A stretch of 64,000 nt of DNA from Neurospora intermedia (GCA_037102815.1 BTPP01000003.1:3596001-3660000); one strand, 5' to 3'. Numbered from the stretch's first letter, positions 11,836 through 23,243 are shown. Translations and numbers: made by a program. Notes: generated by a model from the sequence alone, not told the origin.

Positions 11836-13100
11836 TTACTGAATGGTAATTCGGCCGTAATGATCCATATAGGGCCTCTCGCCCGCGAAGCAAATGTACC
11901 TATTCAATCAATATGTTAGTGGCTGCCTCGCTTTAATCGGAATGACGGTGTTCTAAGAAAACGTGTGCTTACCCCTTCCGCCCGTCATCGGTACGGTCAA
12001 ACCCTCCAGGCCAGATCTCCTCCATGTCCTGGCGATGCTTGGTCATTGGCTTTTTCTCCTTTATCCGCAACTTTTCGAAGAAAACATAAGCGCCGTAGAA
12101 AACAGAAGAGGTCGCGCCCGCTCTGGCTCCCTTCATACCACGGAAGCGGGACAACTGCGAGGTGTGAATATTGGCCGGTCGGTTAATGCCATGAAACTGC
12201 GCATGAATATCGCGGCAGAACTGCGCCATGGTAACGCCAGGCTTTTTCAGGTACGCATCAATCTTCCTCCGGATCTCATCACACGTGTCGTAAACAGGCA
12301 CATCATCAGTTTCCTCGCCCTCGAGATAGACGTCACTGATATCGACCCCCGCGCTGTTACTGGCACCAGCCGCCTGGGCGGAGGAGCTTCCAGCCGCGGA
12401 ACCGGTCGCGGAATCCGTCTTCTGCTTCTTGGTGGCGGATGTCTTGTTGGGGATCTTGTAACCGACAGCCTCAAGCTTCTTGAAGTACTCCCACGCGGCA
12501 GGGTAGGAGCTGTAGCCTTGACCTTTGTACGCGCCGTGCTCACGGAGAAAGCCACTGAGAGACTTGACACTCACGCCGAGCTCTCCGGCCAAAGCCGTCT
12601 TGGTGATTATGCCTGCATCAAGAGCGCGGTTGATTTTACGGCGCACTTGATCACAGTTGTCGGTGAGAGGGCCTTCGATGATGACGTCCTCAAGTTCCTC
12701 GGCTGTCGGCAGGGGCCGCGGAGCCGGCGGAGTCGCGGGTGCCTTGCGCTTTCGGTTGTTGGGAGCAGGTTGGCTTGGAGGGACAACTGGATTAAAAGCA
12801 GCTTTGTCGGTAGGAGAGGAGCCGGTGCCAGTGGGAACGTTCTCCTTGTTTGCAGCGGTTAAGGGATTGGGGCCATTGCCAAGGTAAGCTGACGACGGGG
12901 CATTGATTCTTGCTGCTTCGGGAGCGTCCCGAAGAACACCCAGCTGACTCCGTGGATGGTTCGTTAGACAAGGAGGGCTCCATTCGAAACGTTTGGCCCT
13001 GTTGCAAGGGACGAACGACGCATTCGCATCGCAAGTGTTCGCTTGAGGTCACAGAAGACCACCAAGAGAGATACCTCTATGTTGTACTTACATTGGACAT
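11836..13100 (-). CDS. conserved fungal protein with a duplicated helical domain (DUF7726-like), 347 aa
   Basis: Exons: 13100-13092 (MSN), 12943-11973, 11899-11836. Intron 1 has donor GTAAGT and acceptor TCAG. Intron 2 (GTAAGC, CTAAC branch site, ATAG) avoids a false early stop and adds the tail KGYICFAGERPYMDHYGR. After a proline/alanine-rich low-complexity start with a KRKAP basic patch come two similar modules. Module 1 begins NCDQVRRKINRALDAGIITK (about residue 100). Module 2 begins TCDEIRRKIDAYLKKPGVTM (about 235). Each continues to an aromatic Y-x-AA/GA-W/Y-x-F-F/K-KL ending. The modules look like helix-turn-helix-type helical domains. I believe this is the fungal DUF7726 family; its function is unknown, though nuclear/DNA binding is plausible from the basic patches. 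Confidence 0.82.
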
Positions 13101-15042
13101 GGTTTTGCTGTTGCAACAAGAATAACTGTGCCTGTTTGAGGCTCGTCGGAAACAATGTTGAAAGCGGTCTCGAACCCGCTGGATGAGATGTGGGATTAGT
13201 AAATATTAGGAAACCGCGTCAATGGTAGTCGTACCGAGCTTTCAAGTAAATGTCGCTAGCCCACTGAATAAAACCGAGTTGGAAGGTTGAAGGTTTGTTT
13301 GAGACACGTGAATGGTGTGTACAGGAGTTTGGAGTAGGTAAGGGTAGGTGAAGACAATAAAAGGCCTGCGCGGGGGGACGTCAGTCAATGTCAACATAGG
13401 TTAAAGTGGGTCTATACGTCAGTTCTTAAACTGGACATGCAGAAATAGTGGGGCACCTGCACGAGAAACCACACGAAAGCACGTGAAGGGCAGCTGTCCA
13501 TTGTACTGAACCCTGCTTTCAGTTAGCACGTTAGCGTGAAATGCCTGCAGAGCTGTGGTGGAATATGACGCGCACTATCTGTGTGTTAGTACACGAGCCA
13601 TTTCCAGGCAGAAAAGGATCATCAAACTAGCAGCTCAACCTAGCCACTCTGTTAGTGCAAGTCTTCAAGCGCTCGATGTCCCGACTTCCGAGTTCAGTCT
13701 CGGCCACTGCACGATAACATCAGCATAAGACTGGAACCTGTATCGCCAAGTACGCAGCGTTTCTCATCATTTTCTTTCCCAAGCTTCCAGGTAGGAGCTC
13801 TCCAGAGTGGGTCTCGATTATATCCGGCTGGTTAGCGCGGCAGAGGTACCCAGCTGGCTGCAGGTCTTCGCTTCATTCAGCTGCTTCTCGTCGATGGTGG
13901 GTGACCTCGGGGCCCAGGGGATGCATTTCCGAACGGTTGATGCAGCGGCCGAACGTTCCATGGCGATTTCTCCTGGGGCCCAGACTCATACTTGACATCA
14001 AATCACCGCCGGTTGTCACGGACGTACTAAACCCAAGCCGTCAGGCCACATATCTCGGGCGGAAACCGCGGATGAACGCCCTGAACGCTGCCCTCCCTCA
14101 CATCACAAACTGGGGTCGTGCGAACCAATGGACGAATTATGAGTGTCAGTTTTACCAGGATGGGCCACTGCCCTAGAAAAGCTTGAATCTTCAACTGGCT
14201 CCATGGGTAGTGACTATCTGTGGTTCAGGGTTCAGTCTCCGCGATCCTGTTCATCAGCAATGCTGTCACCATGGAAGTACTATCTACCGAAACATTCCCA
14301 TGTACGGCCCGGTTACATTTATCTCTAGCGGTTGCCAGGGCGCTCTCCATGAGAGTTATGAAAGCCAGTACGGTGTTTAAGTCCAGATAAGTGTCTCGAT
14401 AACTTGAGATTATCAGGAACCACCCGTAATGCGCCGTATCGATGATACTGTTCCTTGCCAGATCAAGTATATCGCCGTCCAGATATCAACAACATGTCAG
14501 CTTGTTTCCCAAAATAGTTAGACGGGAAGTCCGTCATTCATATAGTCTCGCCAGATGAGCCGTCTTTTTCTGCTTGATAGGTACTCGAACGTAGATCAAG
14601 CGCGCCAACGTCATGGCACTCCGTTAACTTCACGGAGCAAGTGATGCGATAAGACATGGCAGCTCTCTTCATCACACACCTTTTCTTTTCCTTACTTTTT
14701 TTTCTATTTTTTTCTTTCACCAGTCTCGGATCACGTTTACAATGAACTCCCACATCCAACCAGTCAGCCCCTTGTCTATCCGCATTGGCCAAGATGTGCT
14801 TCAGCACATGTAGTCTCTTTAGCTTTAAGCCATTGACTTCCAAGGCAAGGTCTCTGTTACGCTTTTTCTTTTCTTTTTTTTTTTTCTTTTCCAAGAGACA
14901 CCCTCTTCATACCTCTTAGAGTATTACATCACGCCTGGTATACGGTTCCATATATACCTCTCAACCACGTTCACCCATTCTTGATCCCATTAACATTCAG
15001 TAATTTCAGTCTAGATACTTGAGTAAGATTCCACACTTCAGA
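13101..15042. other. intergenic, no gene seen
   Basis: About 1.9 kb between divergent genes. The lysine-rich minus-strand ORF at 14538-14894 is an artefact of pyrimidine-rich tracts. No RNA gene or repeat recognised. Confidence 0.5.
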
Positions 15043-15937
15043 ATGGCAAGTTCATTCCGCTCCTCTCCTACCCTAAATCCTATCCAGATTACATGCTAAC
15101 CATCCTGCCACAGCCCACTCCTGTCACACTCCCCGATGGCCTCTCAACCATAATCATCACTGCCATCTCCAATCTTGAAACGGTCAAACGAACCCGCCAT
15201 AGTATTAGCGGCGCAAACGAACCACTAGACTCCATCTCTGTCCAAGCCGACAGCCTCATCCGCTCGCTTTTGCTAATTAAGGATATTTACTCCCTCCAAA
15301 CCTTACGAGTAGGCGAGCAGATCTACCAGATCATGGATCTCGCCTCCCGTCTCGGCGCCTCGATGCTAGTGATTGCTGCAGACAGCAGCCGGCGGACCAC
15401 AATTCCTCCTGAAGGGCAAGGGATCACGCCAGATGACTACGTCTATGGACACCTGCAGACGATGAAGGGTCAACTGCAGGAGGCAAGAGATACGCTGTTT
15501 GAGCTAATTAGGTCGGTGCTGGTAGGAGTTTCTGGGAATTCTAAAGATGGGTTTTGGGTTATTGAGGAGGATTTAGTGGGGGTGAATGAAAAGGTTGAGG
15601 GGGCTCTGGGCGTTCACTTGAGGTTGTTTGCACGGTTACAGGGAAAGATAGGGAAGGGTGGAGGTGAGTCATTGATCTTAGTTTCCTTTCGAAAACTCTA
15701 TCAGGTCCATTCCCCGTCATGTTTACTAACCGATTTGCTCCAATCTTGAGTAGAAGATGCTGTCATCAAACTGGACGACGCGGATATTGAACATCTCGGG
15801 TTGCCCCGAGTATCGGGAGATTTGTAAGATGCCAGTACTCCATTGCGCTATTCATGAAGTTGACTGACAGCAAATCAAGGGTCGAACAGTGGCGCGCCAC
15901 TGTGGGGGTTGAGACCGGCATCACTCGGGAGAGTTAG
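15043..15937 (+). CDS. small helical protein, resembling fungal HeLo-like/STAND N-terminal domains, 226 aa
   Basis: Exons: 15043-15045 (ATG only), 15114-15663, 15754-15823, 15880-15937. Intron 1 begins GCAAGT (GC donor) with branch site GCTAAC and acceptor CACAG. Introns 2 and 3 use GTGAGT and GTAAGA. An ATG at 15093 inside intron 1 would instead give an extension MLTILPQ, so the start is uncertain. The protein is mostly helical: LSTIIITAISNLETVKRTRH, PLDSISVQADSLIRSLLLIK, LRVGEQIYQIMDLASRLGAS, HLQTMKGQLQEARDTLFELI. This spacing recalls N-terminal domains of fungal STAND/HeLo-like incompatibility proteins, but no nucleotide-binding or repeat domain follows. The tail (DDADIEHLGLPRVSGDLVEQ) is acidic. 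Family assignment is a weak inference; the gene itself is well supported by three introns that keep frame. Confidence 0.7.
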
Positions 15938-17449
15938 CAGTAATCAGCATTGCACCCAATGCCTGATGGAATGTCTGCTATGTCCTTTTTTTTTTCTTTG
16001 TTTTTTCTTTGTTTTTTCTTTGTTTTTTCTTTGAAAATGGGCGGCGGGTGTTACAGCTTTCACGGGTGGCTATCTGGCTATGTACGTTTTATTTGTTTCA
16101 TACTCTGTTAACATTTGGATACCCTGCATTCCACCTCCGTGTGGATGGGTGGCAGTCTGCCTTTTATCGCAATAACAGCAAATATCCTAAGCACACGCAT
16201 TGTTTAACTGTGATTGACATACTCAGACTTACTTACCACTTCCCATTGCAACAATCCTTTGTTTGCTCCTCTTACTTCTCCGTCATCCATAACCCTTAGT
16301 GAACTCCCCCAAAAATCATCCCATTCAGCCCAGCTGAAAACAAACATTGGATTGCCTCAGGTCCAAGATCTATCCGAGCCCCTATCAAGATCACAAGATC
16401 GTGATCAAAGCCATATTCTCGGCACTCACAACTGCCGAAAGCCATATACTGCCCCCTTGTCTCATCAAGCATCCGACACCCGATCGACTCGTTTCTTTTC
16501 ATCCCACGCCTTGGGTCCGAAGGGGCGGCTGAAGTAAACAGTGCGAATACTTGGCTTCGTCAAGGTGGAAAAAGGGGGAGGAGGGCTGTACTTGCTGTGT
16601 TCGTAGTTCTACAAACATTATCATTATGTCCTACTAACGTATGGTCACGGGGCTTCCATAATTGTGCGGACTGTAAGACATTCCCTAAGTAAGCAACTAC
16701 ATAGCTAGCTGTTGGCCAAACCATCTACCTCACATACACTACACTACCTATCCTTCTACGTTTTGACTCGACGTCAAGACTAACCTGTCTGTGGCCGGAG
16801 AAGAAAAAAAGGAAAAACTTCTGCTGGCCACAAGTTCGAATGTCCTGTGCGAGATTTCACGGTAGATGGATAGGTAGATACTCGCTCTGATCCGATCGTC
16901 ACACAATAATTGTAATGCCGTGTCTCAGTTACCCCCTACCCCTGGGAAGACAACTAACTCTGCATGAACTGGTGTTTATGTTGTGCGACATAAATTGAGG
17001 GCTGATGCCGAGGCTGAAAGTGGCTGCGGTCGGTTTGTGCAAAGTAGGCTATAGATAGGACACTATGGTCGCAACTGCCTGTGTTTGTCAGCCACTCCAT
17101 AATTGCGACTTTAACGGATCCATTGTTTTTCTTTAGAATTCTCCTCAGATGCCTAATGCTGCTTTTCAAATGCATACATCTCGTGTCTTGCGACTAACTG
17201 TTTCACGCATTTTTTTTTGTCTCCTGGTAATTCTCTCTACCCACTGGCGTATCATCTCCCGTTCGTCATTGTAAATGATCGTACAAAACCGCCTATCGTA
17301 CTGTGACCTTGCTTTCGTCAAAAAATGACAAGAAAAATAGTTTTAATGAATAGTCCGTTGTCATGACTGTAGTTAGGTGGTATAATGTATATAGATCAAA
17401 GAAATCGAGAAGTGTTGTGGGGTGATGTTACCTCATCAATCGTCTAAAC
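15938..17449. other. intergenic, convergent 3' ends
   Basis: Separates a plus-strand and a minus-strand gene. Apart from a pyrimidine microsatellite just after the first gene, nothing is recognised; ORFs near 16.2-16.5 kb overlap in several frames without coding character. Confidence 0.5.
15985..16033 (+). repeat. T-rich microsatellite with 11-nt period
   Basis: About four tandem copies of TTTTTTCTTTG, about 50 nt after the stop codon of the upstream gene, probably in its 3' UTR. Confidence 0.9.
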
Positions 17450-19087
17450 TCAAAAGTGCAAAGCCGGCCATAACATCGTATAATCCCCAGACAAATCTCT
17501 CAGCCTCTGCTGAGACTCACTCGTATCCGGCCTCTTTGCACCGTTACCGTTCGTCCTCCCACCTTGCTCCTCTGCTTCAGTAGATGCTACTTTTTTCAAC
17601 GGCAGCAACCCCCCTCCCCCTATTCCCACTCCTCTTAGTGTCCCTCCTCCTCCCATTGCCGTGTCATCAATACCGTGTTTATCCTTCTTATGTTTCTTCA
17701 GATTATCCAGTCGACTAAACGTCTTTATGCAGCCAGGAACGTGGCAAGAGAGGCGCAGACCTTTGTGTGTGTTTTTGTGTTTACGCAGATAACCTTTGAG
17801 ATTTCCACGGACGCCGCGGGGTTTCCATTGGCATTCGTCACAGATCAGGTCATTTCCGTTGCTACCGCTACCTAAATTCTGACCTTGGCTTAGATCTTGT
17901 TGTGTGCTGTTGTTGGGACGGCAGTAGTGGATGGCGATACCGGTTGTACGGTGTTGATGTGAGTGCTGGCGCTGGCGCTGGTCTTGGTCTAGCTGTTCGA
18001 AGTGGTGTTCGGAATGGTGTTCAAAATACGATGATAGTTTTGCTTTGCTAGCACCTGGGGTTGTTTGACTCCCATCTGTTGTCGATGGCTGTTGTCCGAT
18101 TTCGCCACATGTTCTTGTCCCTGTCAGTGGGTTTCCAGGCTGCATGGTCTCGACTAAATCGATACTTGGTAATCGAGTCATGCCCTGATGTGTTCTTGGT
18201 CCTGGTTCATAGTAGTGTTGATGAATTTGTGGCTCATCAACATCTCTGGCCCTTACCAGAGTACCCAAGGTCGGTATGTCCCTTCCACTGTTTCTAGATA
18301 AATTCAAGGCCGGTGGCACTTGAACATGGAGACTACTGCATGTTCCAGATAAGTCGGGTGTTGATTCTTGGATACCGCCTGCCAATTTCGGACTCCACCA
18401 TGAGTGGTCATCCACTTGCAAAGCAGGAGACCTACTTGTTTGATATGCTGGGACGCTGTTAACGATTACCAAGTCGTCCAAAGACATGGCCGCCGGCGGT
18501 GGGAGACCATCGAGTTGTAATGCCCCAGTCGGTATTGTTAGTTGTGATGTAAAGAGGTATGGCTGGGATGTGATGGTATTGCTGTTTCCTTGAATCGGTG
18601 GCGTAGGGGATTGGTAGTGTAAGACACTCGGAGGGAACAAGGTGGTGCGGGAAGTGTTTGTAGACGCTCTCTGCAATGCTTCGACCTCGGTGGTGGACGA
18701 AGCCGCCATTGACGACACGACAGACTGCAAGTCCGACATCTCCTCCGCATTGAACCCTTGGCGGAAAAGTTCAGAGCTGGTATCCATCATATCAGTCGTA
18801 GTCGGTAGCTTTTGGAAAGAAAGGGAATCCCCTGGGGTAGTATGATCCAAGTATGGCATCGTGGAATGTGGCGCAGAGCATCCGATCATGGCAAAACCTT
18901 GCACTTCCGATTCTATTGAAGCTGCCGTATGTGTCCTCGTATGAAGCATGTAGCCAGATTGGTCAGTTGCGATTTTCGATAATGCGTTTGCCCTGTAATT
19001 ATTGTCCCGTTTACGAAACGTGAAAGTGTCCCTCATCTTGGAACCCAAACTTCGCTTCCGCTCAATGTTGACCTCCTGAAGAGCCAT
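17450..19087 (-). CDS. C2H2 zinc-finger protein, probable transcription factor, 545 aa
   Basis: Single-exon ORF starting at ATG 19087-19085 (MALQEVNIERKRSLGSKMRD); an upstream GTG in the same frame is ignored. A long Ser/Thr/Gln/Pro-rich, presumably disordered region fills residues 1-400. Two zinc fingers lie at about 412-470. The first is CDECQWKP...HKNTH, with a CX2C start and an unusually long gap of about 17 residues to the first His. The second is CHVPGCIKTFSRLDNLKKHK, a near-canonical CX4C-X12-HX4H finger. A Gly-rich stretch and an acidic/polar tail end the protein. The layout of two C-terminal fingers after a long disordered region is common in filamentous-fungal regulators. No target can be proposed. 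Confidence 0.88.
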   Translation of the reverse strand: MALQEVNIERKRSLGSKMRDTFTFRKRDNNYRANALSKIATDQSGYMLHTRTHTAASIESEVQGFAMIGCSAPHSTMPYLDHTTPGDSLSFQKLPTTTDMMDTSSELFRQGFNAEEMSDLQSVVSSMAASSTTEVEALQRASTNTSRTTLFPPSVLHYQSPTPPIQGNSNTITSQPYLFTSQLTIPTGALQLDGLPPPAAMSLDDLVIVNSVPAYQTSRSPALQVDDHSWWSPKLAGGIQESTPDLSGTCSSLHVQVPPALNLSRNSGRDIPTLGTLVRARDVDEPQIHQHYYEPGPRTHQGMTRLPSIDLVETMQPGNPLTGTRTCGEIGQQPSTTDGSQTTPGASKAKLSSYFEHHSEHHFEQLDQDQRQRQHSHQHRTTGIAIHYCRPNNSTQQDLSQGQNLGSGSNGNDLICDECQWKPRGVRGNLKGYLRKHKNTHKGLRLSCHVPGCIKTFSRLDNLKKHKKDKHGIDDTAMGGGGTLRGVGIGGGGLLPLKKVASTEAEEQGGRTNGNGAKRPDTSESQQRLRDLSGDYTMLWPALHF

Positions 19088-21704
19088 GGGGGTAATGATC
19101 CCATCTGTAGCCACTTTTTCTTCATGTCTGACCGTAGGGATCGAGGTCCCAGTCAGCTACCTTGTCCTGAAATGCTCTTGTAGGACTGCGTAGACTTACG
19201 GGCATGAACTACAGTGGTTCCTCGGCATGGAGGCTTGTGAAAGAGTGGCATATGAAGCGCTGTCTCGCTTGATGGCCGAATAAAGCCCTCCATCCTGACT
19301 AAGCTGGTGCTGGAGAGTCGACATGGAGCTGGTATGGGACGTGGCTGGGTTGATTTATATGTGCCACGGTGCATCGGCAAGAGCCCTACCAGACTGGGGA
19401 GAGAGTAGGACAAGGAGAGAAGCCTCTTGGAGGAGGTTGTGGGCTGGGGCACCTTGGTTAGGTATGTATCTTGTCGTAATATGAGCCGGGTATCAGAGGT
19501 GACATTGGAGACGGGACGCAGGGCGATGCTTGGCCAACTGCTACCCCAGGAAATTCGATGGGCTTGCCCGACCAGAAACATCCTGGCATGATTCCCGGGG
19601 TGGATGACCTTCTCTACGGTTCCTGCTGTCACCGATGCATGCCTATCTGGACGAATCCACGATGAATGTGTCGTAGCCTTTGGCGATGGGCGAGCCAGGT
19701 GAACCAGGCACACAGCAAGCCAACTGAGGCCAAGGGCATGTCTGGAGGCAGGCCTGGAGATGTCAGGCATGCTGTTGGGCGAGTAAGAAGAAAGAAAGCG
19801 GCTGACGTCAATTCATCTATATTGGGGACGCAATCTAAAAGCTCTTTACCCGACTGGGGCTTGGCCGGCTGAAGCTGCATTTTGGCAGCCTTCAAGCCTG
19901 AAGGTGGGTTGCGGACAGAGGAGTGGCCTGTTGACGGTTGGCGTTGTTGTCGATGGCTGCATCAAAGTGAGCAATTGATTCTCGCGACCAGCAACGGAAG
20001 GTTGATCCGCGCCTTGCATGGTCACAGATATCCATGGTGGTTCCTGAGGAGAAGATTGATTTGGGAATTATGGGATACATTCGTTGCTCATGCTGGAAAT
20101 GATAAATCAGTGGTTGCTTGTGGAGGATTGACACCGTCCGGGAATGTTCTAGGAGAAATTGGAGGGTCCGATATTTGGGTTGTGTTTGGACAACGGAAAC
20201 CAACCAATGGACAGGAAAGATTTGTTTGTTACATACTGGACAAACTGAATGTATCTATATTGCACACATATCAAGTCGGCAAGTGATTCCTCCTGCCGCA
20301 TTGCTTACAGACACTTCCCCACAGCAACAACGCATCCCGTCAGGGCAGTCCCCAAACCTCCGTGGTTGCTTCAACGTTTCCTCTTCCACTTTTTTTTGAC
20401 AACGAATTTCTTCCCGATATCAACATCACGGACAACGTCGAAATGAAGGTGACCAACCACTCTTTCTTTTACGCCTTGGTAAACGGCTACTTTGCAGACT
20501 GGAGTCACTGATTCACTTTGTGCAGTATTGCCAAAGAAAGCAAATGTCGACATCAGAGTCTGCCCACGAGGGTGTTGCTACTTTGCGGTATCATCGCCTC
20601 CTAACGCCCCTACCAAACTTGACACTTTGGAGAACCTCTGATGCCATTTCCTGGTCTACCTGGCTGTCAACCCGTTGATTCACGTTGCATCCGACCCCTC
20701 AAGATTCATCCCGCTTGCCGGAAGAGGAAACATTCACGAGCAATTGCAGGATAGGCTAAAACCAGGACGCTCCTTTTCATGCAAGTCACGCTGGGTGACA
20801 CGACTAGGTTAAATTGCATCGTGTTTCTCTCGCGCCTTGACATCCATTCAAACCCCAGTCGAAGCTGCATGCTCTCTGGTTGTTCTACTTTCCTTCTTTT
20901 GACCTCGGTGCCGACCTCTGTCTCGAGAGATAGCTTGATTTTCTTTGCTCTCGTCTCCTCACAGCCACCTTCGGGATTTCGGGTTCGTCCATCTATCCAG
21001 ATTCTTCTGAATGTCAATCTGTTGGTGTCCCATCAGTTAAGACATGCAGAAATTCACTCATACTCGACATGAAAACTCAAGGGTTATATTGGGCTAGATA
21101 TGGGAGATACTGCGCCCATCATTTCTTCTATGTGGTTGTTGACAAGTGCACGGCGAACCACTCCGATATACTCAGCCTTGGGCATATGGATAACGGTAGT
21201 ATAGACCTGCCCAGATAAGCGAATGAAGGGGAGCACGAACTCGGGCAGTCAGGACGTGCGGCATGCAGGGACAAGTGTGGGATTTGTTGTGTCTATGTGA
21301 ATATGATCTCGTTTGAGATAGTCCATCGACGCTATGAAAGACCATCAGAACCGAAATCTGCTTGAACATGTTGTTGTCCTGCATCCGATCTAGTGCAACA
21401 CCACCATCACTGAGGCAGTTCTGTTTCCGGTGACACACGGCCTGCGGATTTCAACAAGATACCAATAGAATGTTATCTGATGTCGAATCAACCTGCAACC
21501 TTTCTAATGCTTATACAGCGTCTGGGGTGGGCTCACTGTTTGTCTCAAATCACACAATTGTATTGGAAAAATGTCGCCCAAACAGCTTGCTTCATTTGCT
21601 GAGATCATCTAGAAAAACAGTAACTGGGAACTATTCGAACCCAAAACCCCCGTCCAGTTTGCCAGGTATCTTGAACCACCGTCTCCGAGCCCCAAAGAGT
21701 CCCT
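19088..21704. other. intergenic, no convincing gene
   Basis: About 2.6 kb upstream of the zinc-finger gene and downstream of the ankyrin gene. A minus-strand ORF at 19153-19770 (205 codons, ATG start) has random-looking composition and could be 5' UTR of the zinc-finger gene. Others are shorter and overlap. Confidence 0.45.
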
Positions 21705-23243
21705 TCAGTGTCTCTTTGGATTAAGCCAAACAAGGATCTCATGACATCCTTTGGCCACTGAACTTCCAATAGCCGCAAGGATCTTCCACAATTGTTTAGG
21801 CAAGAACACTGCATATTCAAACAGTTCCTCCATAACCCACCAAAGAATTTTAGCCACGAACCCAAGCATGTGGACAAGCGCTTTATACGAAGCCGTTCCA
21901 AATGCTCTCATCCCAGAGACTACCGCCCCAGGTAGGCCGACGAAGATGGCTTCCAGCGCTACCAGAATCCCGTTACCGACATCCTTGAGAGTGATGTTCC
22001 GGAAGAAGCTCAACACCGCCATAACAGCCGTGTGCATAGCCGACACCACCTTTAGAAACATGAATCCCGTCGCCAAACCGACCTTCCGCAAGCTTTCCCA
22101 TATCCACAGGCACATCACCTTCATGGCCCTCAGTATCCCCCTGATGATCCACCACATCCGCTTAGCCAACGCCTTCGCAAATCTCGCCATCCCCTTTGGA
22201 GCATGCTTCAAGGCCTTCACCGCCCGTCCAGCAGCCTGTACTGCCCTTTTAGTTCTTTCTGGCATTTTCTTCACCTGCTTTCTACACCACGGCCCAAACT
22301 GATGCTTATTCTTCCAAGACCACTTCGCCAATTTCACGCTTGGCAAAACCACCAAATGCTTCGGCAAGCTCCACAAAATCGCCTTTGGGATGTACCACAC
22401 ACACAATACACAGAAGGCCCCGATGCCCTGGCAACTCTTCTTGACCCGTCGAGTGGCTACCGCGTGGTGCGTCCTCCACCGCCGAAACTCGCCGCCCCTG
22501 CGCGAGGGGAGCAGGTCAACGATCTCCCTGTGCCCGTTGTCGGCCGCCAGGCGCAGGGCGAGCTGGCCGTCACCGGCTATGAGGGCGTCATCAGCGTGGA
22601 AATCCCGAAAGAGTAACTTTACCAAAGCAAGGTTGCCGGCTGCTGAGGCGGCCATGAGTGGCGTCCGCGCATCCGCAGGCGGTTTGTTGTCTACTTTCTC
22701 CCTTTTACGCTTGGATGATGATGACGACGACGATGATGATGATGATGAGGAGGAGGACGAGCTCCGCTTGGAAGGAGTGCCAAACCTGTTGACATCGGCT
22801 CCAAGGTTCAAGAGGGCGCACACCATGGCGCCGTCACCGGCTTCCACGGCCGCGAGGAGTGGGGTTAGGCCATACTCGTTCGGCACGTCGGGGGAGACGA
22901 AGCCGCCAGTGATAAGTTTGGTTACCAGGTCGGTCTTCTTGGAAGTGATTGCGTCGAAGAAGATGCGGATTAGCTTGCATTGAATATCGCGCCGTTCTTT
23001 TTGGATGTATGTTGAGTTGGGGTCGTCCAGGTTAATAGGGGACGACTTGGGGGATGAGGCGGCGGAATCGACAGCGGGAGGGAGGGGGCTAGGATATCGA
23101 CTGAGTGGTAAGTGGAGATCCATGTTCATGTTGGGATCAGATGTTAATCGGGTGCTGTTTCCGTTGATGAATTCCATGATTCCGTCGTTATCGATTCTGG
23201 TGTCATTTGGCACGGGCGCGTCGGCGCCTTCTGACCCAGACAT
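21705..23243 (-). CDS. ankyrin-repeat protein with long cationic/hydrophobic C-terminal tail, 512 aa
   Basis: Intronless ORF from ATG 23243-23241. Residues 1-80 are polar and proline-rich. Ankyrin-type repeats occupy about 85-250: NEYGLTPLLAAVEAGDGAMV then LLNLGADVN; DARTPLMAASAAGNLALVKL then LLF; and DGQLALRLAADNGHREIVDL. A run of about 18 serines followed by KRKREK (about 161-184) is inserted between two repeats. From about 260 to the end the protein is a series of basic amphipathic and hydrophobic helices rich in Trp and Lys-Pro, for example YIPKAILWSLPKHL, KRMWWIIRGILRAMKVMCLW and FLPKQLWKILAAIGSSVAKG. This tail is not a normal multi-pass transporter; it may bind or disturb membranes. The family is not recognised. 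Confidence 0.83.
   Translation of the reverse strand: MSGSEGADAPVPNDTRIDNDGIMEFINGNSTRLTSDPNMNMDLHLPLSRYPSPLPPAVDSAASSPKSSPINLDDPNSTYIQKERRDIQCKLIRIFFDAITSKKTDLVTKLITGGFVSPDVPNEYGLTPLLAAVEAGDGAMVCALLNLGADVNRFGTPSKRSSSSSSSSSSSSSSSSSKRKREKVDNKPPADARTPLMAASAAGNLALVKLLFRDFHADDALIAGDGQLALRLAADNGHREIVDLLPSRRGGEFRRWRTHHAVATRRVKKSCQGIGAFCVLCVWYIPKAILWSLPKHLVVLPSVKLAKWSWKNKHQFGPWCRKQVKKMPERTKRAVQAAGRAVKALKHAPKGMARFAKALAKRMWWIIRGILRAMKVMCLWIWESLRKVGLATGFMFLKVVSAMHTAVMAVLSFFRNITLKDVGNGILVALEAIFVGLPGAVVSGMRAFGTASYKALVHMLGFVAKILWWVMEELFEYAVFLPKQLWKILAAIGSSVAKGCHEILVWLNPKRH

Noticed and set aside
11368-11919. 183-codon plus-strand ORF
   Set aside because: Overlaps the last exon of the DUF7726-like gene in antisense and has random composition.
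14538-14894. Lysine-rich minus-strand ORF
   Set aside because: Created by pyrimidine tracts (TTTTTCTTTT-like); simple-sequence artefact.
19153-19770. 205-codon minus-strand ORF with ATG
   Set aside because: Random-looking Ser/Pro/Arg composition, no domain, likely in the leader of the zinc-finger gene.
20446-20570. ATGAAG followed by GT and several AG sites, suggesting a small spliced gene
   Set aside because: No acceptor choice gave an extended conserved frame.
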